Shown: positions 56,883 to 64,000 of the stretch, one piece after another | Layout of the letters: each line of letters starts with the position of its first letter | Position numbering within the stretch: the first letter of the stretch is position 1 | Source: Lindgomyces ingoldianus | Lineage: Eukaryota; Ascomycota; Dothideomycetes; Pleosporales; Lindgomycetaceae | Reading direction: 5' to 3' | Length of the DNA: 64,000 nucleotides | Assembly: GCF_010093535.1 (NCBI RefSeq) | Contig: NW_022985165.1 | Location: 791,311-855,310 of the forward strand | Program-made: the position numbers and the translations under genes | The notes under the pieces: generated by a model | Database searches by the model: none | What the model was told of the DNA's origin: nothing | What the model saw: the letters and a program-made list of their open reading frames with translations, nothing else

Positions 56883-58784
56883 ATGTCTATCCTAGAGGAA
56901 GAGAAGGTCCAGGGGCAAGCGGTGGAAGCTGTTGAGAAGTCTCTGGAGCAGATCGGCACAGAAAGCTCATCACATGTGTCTCCAGGCGGGGGACCTCGAC
57001 CAAAGATCTCCTTCAAGACTAAGATGGCCATCCTGGTGGGCTCCCAATTCATTCTCACTCAATCAGGCAAGAAATGATGTCTTTCTAGTCTCTAATCATG
57101 ATGTACGAATCCTACCTTTTCACCCTCATCATGCCAGCCGCCATCCTCGCCTATATCAATGCCGATCTTGGCCCAGACCCCAAATATCCCTGGATAACAG
57201 TGTGCTGGAACCTCGGAGCTGCTATCATCGTCACCGTAGGCGGTCGTCTCGCCGACATCTTTGGCCGTCGATGGTTTCTCCTAACAGGCGCGGTGTCAGC
57301 CGCAGTCGGCGCCCTCGTCGGCGCAACCGGACAATCCATAAACCAAATGATTGTTTCTGGTGTGCTCTTCGGTTTTGGCGGCGGCTTCCAAGAAATGTGT
57401 TTCGCTTGTGCTCAAGAACTCGTTCCGAACCGGTACCGCTTTGCTACACTCGGCATTATGATTCTCGCAAACCATGTCAGTAGTTTTGGACCGCTGATTG
57501 GATATGCGTTTATTACCTATACGAGTATTGGGTGGAGAGCGTGCTATTGGTTTTGCTTTGCGTTTGAGAGTGCGACGGCGATTATGTTGTGGCTGTTCTA
57601 CATGCCGCCTAGTTTTGAGACGAAACATGAGGACGATTATAAGACGAAATGGCAGCTGGTGAAGGAATTGGATCATATGGGACTGTGGTTGTTTACAGCA
57701 GGATGCTTACTCTTGCTCTTGGGTTTGAATTGGGCAAGTCCACAAATTATGAAAAGCAAGCATAGATCGAATCCTAACGATACAACAGGGAGGTGTAACG
57801 TACCCCTGGTCAAGCGCGCATGTCGTGGCACCCATTGTGATAGCATTTGCATGCTTCATAGTGCTCGGATTCTGGGAAGTTTACGCAAACCTCAAATATC
57901 CCATTCTACCCCCAAAGCTGTTTGTTAAATGGCGAGAGTTAGTCTTCTCTCCTCGGCCATGTTTCTAGCTAATCGCTTTTAGGTTCACCGCTCTTCTTGT
58001 TGTCTGCTTCGTAGCCGGCATGCTCTACTATAGCATGAACGTACTTTGGCCGCGGCAATCGTCCCTTCTCTTCGTTCCCGCAGGCGACACAATCATTCGT
58101 GGCGTCTACGCCAATATGGTGTCATTTGGCACTATAATCGCTGGTTGGTATTGCGTCCTAGTAATGCCTTGGGTGGGACACGAACGGTGGCAGCTCGTTA
58201 CGCTCATCTGCGCTCAAACAGCCCTAATCGGATCCATGGCAAGCATCGGTATCAACGACAAAGCCCAAGCGATTGCTACGGTCGTAATCGTGGCCGCGTG
58301 CAACCTACCCCCAAGCCCCTTGAGTTTCGGAATGGTTAGTCTAGGCCTGGATGACCAGAGTGACATCGGCGTCGCAGTGGGTCTAATCTCAACATTCCGC
58401 CTTATCGGCGGCGCCGTCGCAACCAGTATCTACGTATCCATTTACACATCGCGATACCAGTCTAACATCACACCTATCCTTCACCGTTTGACGCAGGACA
58501 CCGGATACACTGGGTCCTTCCAGGCTTTGCTGAAGGCGACCGCGGCAAATACTCAAGCGACGTATGCGAAGGTTCCGGGGATTACTCCGGAGACTATGCA
58601 GGCGGCTATGTTAGCTGTTAAGACGTCGTATGTGGGTGCGTTTAGGCTGGTGTATTTGGTAGCAATTGCGTTTGGGGTTTGTGCAATTGCGAGTGCGCTC
58701 AGTACGAGAAGTGTGGAGAAGGCGAAGAAGAGTAATGAGCAGGCTGTTAGGCTGGAGACGGAGAAGGAGAATATATTGGTTTGA
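56883..58784 (+). CDS. MFS transporter, fungal Tri12-like efflux pump family
   Basis: Four exons: 56883-57035, 57089-57733, 57789-57937 and 57983-58784; 582 residues. Intron 1 uses a GTGGGC donor, and its removal joins FKTKMAIL to SLIMMYESYLFTLIMPAAIL to rebuild the first membrane span. Intron 2 is GC-AG (GCAAGT, CTAAC, ACAG) and joins LLLGLNW to GGVTYPWSSA. Intron 3 is GTTAGT/GCTAAT/TAG. The MFS signature GGRLADIFGRRW lies in the loop between spans 2 and 3, and about 14 hydrophobic spans follow. The layout matches the fungal trichothecene-efflux-pump-like family (drug/H+ antiport), which also covers many non-trichothecene exporters; no trichothecene genes are nearby. Plasma-membrane exporter of unknown substrate. 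Confidence 0.9.
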
Positions 58785-58893
58785 AAGAATGAGATTGCGT
58801 GTTGAAATCAAGGAAACCAAGGTTCTCTTTATACAGAATGAGATTTGAGTGCCTGGTGCTTAAAGTTGAGAATTTTCCTATACCAGAACCTGT

Positions 58894-60262
58894 CTATGAG
58901 GGTAATGCTAGTGTGGACATGAGACTTTCGCGGAAAGCTGGTTGATCTACCTTCCTTCCAATCAGTACTAGTTTGGCTTCAACGTGGCTAGGCTGGCCTT
59001 CTCCTTCCGTCGGTTTGCTTCTGACCGGACTCTCGTCAATGATCTCGTATATATTTCTCACTCCCTGAACAAGTAAAACCTTGCCGCCTATGATTGGGAC
59101 TCGGCCTTTCAACCGATGTATCTCAAAAGTCTCGTACGCACTGATCTCAGGCAACTCGTCTTCCCACAATACAGTGCGTAGGAATTTGTCGAAGTTCTTA
59201 ATATGTGCTTCGTCAATGGCAGGAAATGTAATCGTGGAAGTGGATATTGTCTAAAATTGATGATTAAATTAACAAGTACCAAAGGGAACTTCGCAACTCA
59301 CAGGATCAAGGTGACTGTGTCCCTTACTCGCGAATGTTAGATCTGCATCTGTGACTTGGTTGTAGGCATGTAGATCTAGAAGTAAACCCTCCAGCTGTGA
59401 GACCCGACTCTTAGTCGTAGTTTCTATCCTTGCTAGTCCATTTATCGACCGGATACGTTCCACGACTTTGTTGAGTTCCTCGGTGGAGACTAAGTCGGCT
59501 TTGTTTATCAGTATGACATCTGCATGGCTAATCTGCAAGTGACATGTGGTTAGGAGTGGGCTATTGTGGTGATGTTCTTTCTCTTCCTTTAATTTGTCCG
59601 GATCATCACCGAATCCCTCATTCAATTCTTTCATGACGTTCTTGGCATCAACTAGAGTTACTATTCCATCTAGGAAAATGGTACTTCCGAGTCCATCATC
59701 TAGCCAGAAGAGCGGAGCGATGTTCCCTGGATCCGCGAGACCGGTGGTTTCGAGGAGGATGTAGTCGAACTTTCCTCGCTGCTCCATGAGGTTTTCGATT
59801 GCCGCTACGCCGACATCTTTGACGGAACAGCAGATACAGCCGTTTGCGAGGGGAACAAAAGGAATGGGCTTCGCTTCTGTTGAATTCGTGTCGGAAACCG
59901 TAAGCTGTTTCTCGATGTCGATCGCTACGTCCTTTATCAGTCAAGCTGAGCATGGGCTCGGGCGTTTTAGCACTCTGCTTACAATCACCAAACTCGTTGA
60001 GGATAACCGCTATTTTCTTGCCATGTTGTTCGGTTAGAATGTAGTTGAGCAATGTTGTTTTCCCGGCGCCTAAGTAGCCGGTGACGATCGTGATGGGTAC
60101 TTTGTCAAGTGTCATTTCTATAGGATCGGCAATGAGGTCGGGCACGGCATCGTCTTGGAGAGAGGCTAGCTGGGGGGGTTCTTCGTCTACGTCAGGGTTG
60201 GCACCTTCTTGTCCTGGCTGCACAAGAGGTGGGGTCTCATCATCCGACATGTCAGGATGCAT
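58894..60262 (-). CDS. ZNG1: CobW/ZNG1-type zinc-metallochaperone GTPase
   Basis: Three exons: 60262-59983, 59924-59302 and 59250-58894; 419 residues. Introns are GTAAGC ... GTAG (58 nt) and GTGAGT ... TTTTAG (51 nt), in phases 1 and 0. Walker A is GYLGAGKTT (62-70). NEFGDS then leads to the metal-binding CxCC at 123-126 (GCICCSVK). Switch and specificity motifs follow: [26 protein letters not shown] and ILINKADLV. The C-terminal domain has a His-rich loop (GHSHL) and ends LALPS. ZNG1 proteins deliver zinc to methionine aminopeptidase 1 using GTP. The acidic N-terminus may hold the Met-AP-binding motif. It converges on the MFS gene with a 109-bp gap. Confidence 0.95.
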
Positions 60263-60829
60263 GTTGGCTATCGCGCGGTAAGTCTCCGCAAAAAGAAGTC
60301 TGTTTAAGTAAGAGGGAGTTTGCAGTGGCGAAGGGCCGGCAGCGCACTGTTGGAAATATCAGACTTTGGACAAAAATAAAGAAGTTAAGAGACACGCAGA
60401 TTAGTTTGGAGAAAAGAAGGACCTTTGAAAGAATTGCCCCAAATATGTAGTGAAGTTCTAGTGCGCAGGTGATTGGAGTAATCGCATGTTAACCCGGGCG
60501 AGGTTAAAATTCAACTCCGCAAGCTCAGTTCGGACTTCGTTTGAAGCTAATTATGCAAAGATAGAGAGGTTGTGATTTAGACATAGCTTAAAAGATCTGC
60601 GATTTCTTACCTGGAAGATATTGAACTGGCTTCCGTATTCGTGGAAGAGTCGTGGTTCACGATGTTCAAGTGGTGGTGAATCTACGTCATTCCCAATTTG
60701 GACTAGCTTAAAAAGTGCTAATCCCTGCATTCTCGACTATGAGGCGTCGAGTTTAGGCCAGCAGCAAACAACATCTCTGGCACTACCCCAGACCGACACT
60801 TTTTCCTCATCCACACTCACTCGACTGTA
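60263..60829. promoter_or_regulatory. divergent intergenic region, ZNG1-like / MOB3-like
   Basis: No supported gene in 567 bp; contains both promoters. Confidence 0.45.
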
Positions 60830-62358
60830 ATGGCTGCCTCAGCTCTGTCCCCTTCGAGCTCTCCCCGACTCCCTAGTCCTCCCCCGATCGCCGAAGACCA
60901 GCTTGGCCCTAAATCCCCCATCGCGCAAACGGAAGAACAACAAAAGCTATGGCAGAGTGTAGATCATGGCGCCGCAAGGAGGATACGACCGGGCACGAAG
61001 GCGGCCGATATGGCAGAAGGACCTCCGTTGGTTGACCTGTCAGAGGTACGGAATCACCGAGGCGGTTGGCCAAGCAAGGTGAAGCTGTTCAATGCTAATT
61101 ACATGGCTAGATTGACTCGGCCTTCCAATTGACAGAGCACCTAAAAGCACTCCATAACTTCCTCACCCACCCTACCGGCACGAATACTACAATACCAGTG
61201 GATAGGGAGACGGCACTCAAGCTTGCGCAGCCGCCAGAGAACGTCGACAAGACACTGTGGCTCTACGAACTCTGTCGTTTCCTCACCCAGAAAGTAAATT
61301 CAATTATAGTGGCTCTCTTCTTTGACACTCCGGCTTGCTCTGCTGCTACATGCCCCGAGATGCGCGCCTCAGAATGGCAATACTTATGCGCCGTCCACGA
61401 CCCTCCAAAATCCTGTTGCGCCATCGACTACTGCTGCCACACATTAGACAATGCTGCCAATACCCTCACCTCGCCAAAGACCTTCCCGTCACGGCTGTCG
61501 CTGGGCGCCGAGCCAAATGTCCAGCATCAGCAAATCCGCCAGCTGACAAACATCTTTAGGAGGGTATATAGGATTTTCGCACATGCGTGGTTCCAGCACC
61601 GGGAGATGTTCTGGAAGGTTGAGGGTCGGACTGGGCTGTATATTTTCTTCAAGACTGTATGCGACGTCTATGGGCTGATCCCAGAGGACAACTATACCAT
61701 TCCCTCGGAAGCGGAGGGCATTGATCCCGCGGCAGACGCCACCCCGGTTACTGCGCCTATGGTTCTTAAGAGACCCCAAGATCAGGAAAATACCTCCGTA
61801 ATCGAAGGCGTTTCCGACCATGGGCTTTCCACCGCTGGCACCACGAAACGGCACCGCCACTCGCCCTCTGTTGGTGCTACAGCTGTGACGACGGTTGTAG
61901 AGGAGAATGAAGAAGAGGAGCAACAGTTAACGACAGAGGACCCGAAAGACCTGCTTCCTCAGGTGGAGACACCAAGCGCGATCTCTAACCCCGCCGAGGA
62001 CTCCACAGTAATAGAGCAACCGACGATAGGCGAGAAGGGCGATGAAGCCCCGGAAGTAACCGGATCTCTGCCTGCTCCAGAAACCGCCCAAGTGCCTGAA
62101 GAAACCGAAAAGCAAAGCGGAAGCGCAACAAAACAAGATGAAGTTGAAGCCGTAGAAGAGAAGGCGAGTGAAGCTCCTGATGAGCCAGTGGTTGCACCCG
62201 AGACAGAAAACGTCCCAGCAGAGAGGGCGGAGGAAAAGGCCGAGGAGGAGACAAGCTCAGCGGAGCCGGAGAAAGCAAAGAAGGACGAGCCTGCTGTCGA
62301 TCTAGACATGGCTGGTGACGGAAATCAACCGGGGGAGAAACTAGGGTCTGACGAATAG
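60830..62358 (+). CDS. MOB kinase activator, phocein/MOB3 type (STRIPAK component)
   Basis: Two exons, 60830-61045 and 61111-62358; the 65-nt intron (GTACGG, GCTAAT, CTAG, phase 0) joins DLSE to IDSAFQLTEHLKAL. 487 residues. The Mob1/phocein core (about 65-290) has SAATCPEMRASEWQYLCAVH, PKSCCAIDYCCHTLDNAAN and IFRRVYRIFAHAWFQHREMF. Its Cys and His residues form the Mob zinc site; the EMRASEWQYLCAVHDPPK string is the phocein-specific version. Phocein/MOB3 sits in STRIPAK, needed for hyphal fusion and sexual development in Sordaria and Neurospora. The C-terminal 190 residues are a long acidic, disordered Glu/Ala/Pro tail, absent from animal phocein. Confidence 0.95.
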
Positions 62359-64000
62359 CTGTAGGCGCAGCCTACAAAGAGCAGTGCAGCTTTTGTAATT
62401 TTAACTTGACCAGCGTTAATGGCATTGTGATTGGAAGCATATGTTTTTTCATCCATGATTATTAAATTTGTTAGCGTGGCGCTGGCCGCTGGTTGCTATC
62501 ACACGTTATCAAGATATAGATATTTCGAGGTTTCGGATTATGCAGAGATACCGATGCAGTTTAGTGACAGGTAGTCTCGACATAGTGCCGGCAGGCACAA
62601 GCTTGGTTCAAGCACAAAATGCAGGTGCTGAAGTCGACTACTTTTCTCGACAAACCTTTTTGGGCTTGAAGCCTAACGTCGAAACAACTTAAATAGGCAG
62701 CCCGAAAAGAAACACTTAAGTCGCAGAGTGACACGTATGAGTGCTCGTGTGCTCACTCGGACTTTCCACAATATTGGAAATGGCCGAGAATTCAAACTTG
62801 TGTTTCTTTTCTCTTACGTGCAGGATCTCCAGATTTCTTGGAAAATTATCCCGCATCATTCGTCTTTCTGGTCCGGCTTCGAGAACGAAAGAGCAAAGTT
62901 CCATATTGGTGCCTTTCTCCAGGTCCCTCACCAATGGGAAGCTACGGGCCCCGAGATACCATGGCATTTTGTGAGCCAACTCATGCGTTAGCGGGACAAA
63001 TGGGGGATTTCTTTTGTGAGATTCGAAGGCGCTGGTCGGTGAGTCGGTTGCTGGGATTGTTGGCAAGGTGGCGCTTTTCTTCGAGCCTCAAACGGATGTG
63101 GACGTGGAGAAAAAAGAAGGAAAACGCGGGAAAAGAAAAACAAAAAGGGCGCAGGGCATGCTGGGAAATTTTTGGGCGGATACTGGTATCAGCTCCAGCT
63201 TGCTGGACCGATATCGATCAGAAAGACAGGGAGGGGTGGATGGGTTCGTCCGTCCGCGTCCGGTACCCTGGGTCAGGGACTTTTTCTCTGGATGAAGGTT
63301 GGGACTTGGAAGACATGGAGTTTTCTGTGGCAGTGATTGATGATGCCGGGACAACGTGACTGGGGGTGTTAAACCTTCCTGAGAGGTAAAAGTGCAGTGC
63401 ACGAGCAAAGGCACAAGATGAGGACGTGCATGACCATCCTGGGGCAACGTTTTTTTGCTCTTCCGTTCCAGGACGTCGAGGGTCATGACACTACGTATGC
63501 CGAGCTGGCACCTGCTCAACTTTTGCTTTGGAAAGTGTGCCAGAATGTCTGCGCAGACTTAATTGCAGGGAGAGACCCTCCATCTGAAGTTGGCGAGTTT
63601 CGTGAAAAAATAAAAGTGACCTCTGAAGGGACGTCGATTGGCTGGAATTGTTAGGCGACGAGCTGCGGTTGGCCGCTGCATTTCCCGCATGTCTGCATGA
63701 CGCCACAATAATGGCTCGCGGTCTTGGCTTTGTCCGACCTGAACGCGTGATGCGTGATCTGGGGTAAGGAGTTGCTGATTGGAGACGCGGGACGCCTTGC
63801 AGGTCGGCGGCCGGTCGAGGCTTGAAGGGGAAGAAAAAGAATTGGCAGGAAAGCCAATGGAGGAGAGGGAAGAGAAAGGAGGCTCGTGTGGTGAGGCGAC
63901 ACAAATTGGGAGATCCCAGGGAGCTGCTGGATAAAGTTGGATCAGATATGTCGAAGGCAGAGGCAGCTAGAGTCTGAAGTCACGCCTTAGTCTGGAGCTA
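62359..64000. other. gene-free end of window
   Basis: No supported gene. Open frames at 62838-63519 are G/A-rich and lack domains. The region may be the promoter and leader of a gene beyond the window edge. Confidence 0.4.

Noticed and set aside
56883..58784. Frameshifted (pseudo) MFS gene
   Set aside because: The apparent frame breaks are fully explained by three introns, one of them GC-AG; the spliced product is intact.
59520..59600. Possible extra intron in the ZNG1-like gene (CTAAC and TTGCAG present)
   Set aside because: The only donor candidate breaks the frame, and the [15 protein letters not shown] segment matches the conserved sequence before the NKAD motif, so it is exon.
61288..61340. 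Intron starting at GTAAAT in the MOB3 gene
   Set aside because: The unspliced reading LTQKVNSIIVALFFDTPACS matches the phocein core without interruption.

Overview
The window comes from a filamentous ascomycete (Pezizomycotina), probably a Leotiomycete. Introns are 45-125 nt with GTRNGT donors, CTAAC/CTAAT branch points and YAG acceptors. There are fungus-specific families (LYC1-type acetyltransferase, Tri12-like MFS, FAS1 GPI protein, Ulp1-like proteases, STAND-type N-terminal domains, phocein-type MOB), and the AT-rich gene-poor blocks look like RIP-damaged repeats. No tool was run; all gene models were spliced by eye.

Layout. 0-12 kb: two paralogous C2H2 zinc-finger genes on opposite strands flank a CHORD-like zinc protein, a small secreted protein and a decayed amidase pseudogene. 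12.5-28 kb is accessory: a Ulp1-like peptidase with a poly-Glu microsatellite (holding an assembly gap) and a triplicated C-terminal module, three orphan proteins, a tRNA-Arg(ACG) gene beside a long hairpin, a solo LTR, an ankyrin gene relic, and AT-rich repeat debris. 28-44 kb is gene-dense and conserved: a protein with 17-residue VNTR repeats, an augmin HAUS3-like subunit sharing a promoter with thymidylate synthase, an F-box-like protein, a FHIT/Aph1 hydrolase, a STEEP1-like protein, a myosin essential light chain, a Tmt1-like methyltransferase, a P450 and a fasciclin GPI protein. 45-56 kb is accessory again: a broken ubiquitin-like-domain gene, two adjacent GNAT genes, an ankyrin/STAND-N gene and a hAT-like MITE. 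56-62 kb holds an MFS efflux pump, a CobW/ZNG1 zinc chaperone and MOB3/phocein.

Most striking: the tRNA-Arg(ACG) gene (minus strand, 23731-23915) is interrupted by two insertions of 53 and 50 nt, each with a GT donor, a CTAAT or CTAAC branch site and a TAG end, exactly like this genome's spliceosomal introns. Removing both, plus an ordinary 10-nt anticodon-loop intron, leaves a standard 72-nt tRNA with every stem paired and both internal promoter boxes intact. Two protein genes (P450 and MFS) also use GC-AG introns with identical GCAAGT donors. The genes do not form a recognisable biosynthetic cluster; the conserved ones are independent housekeeping genes.
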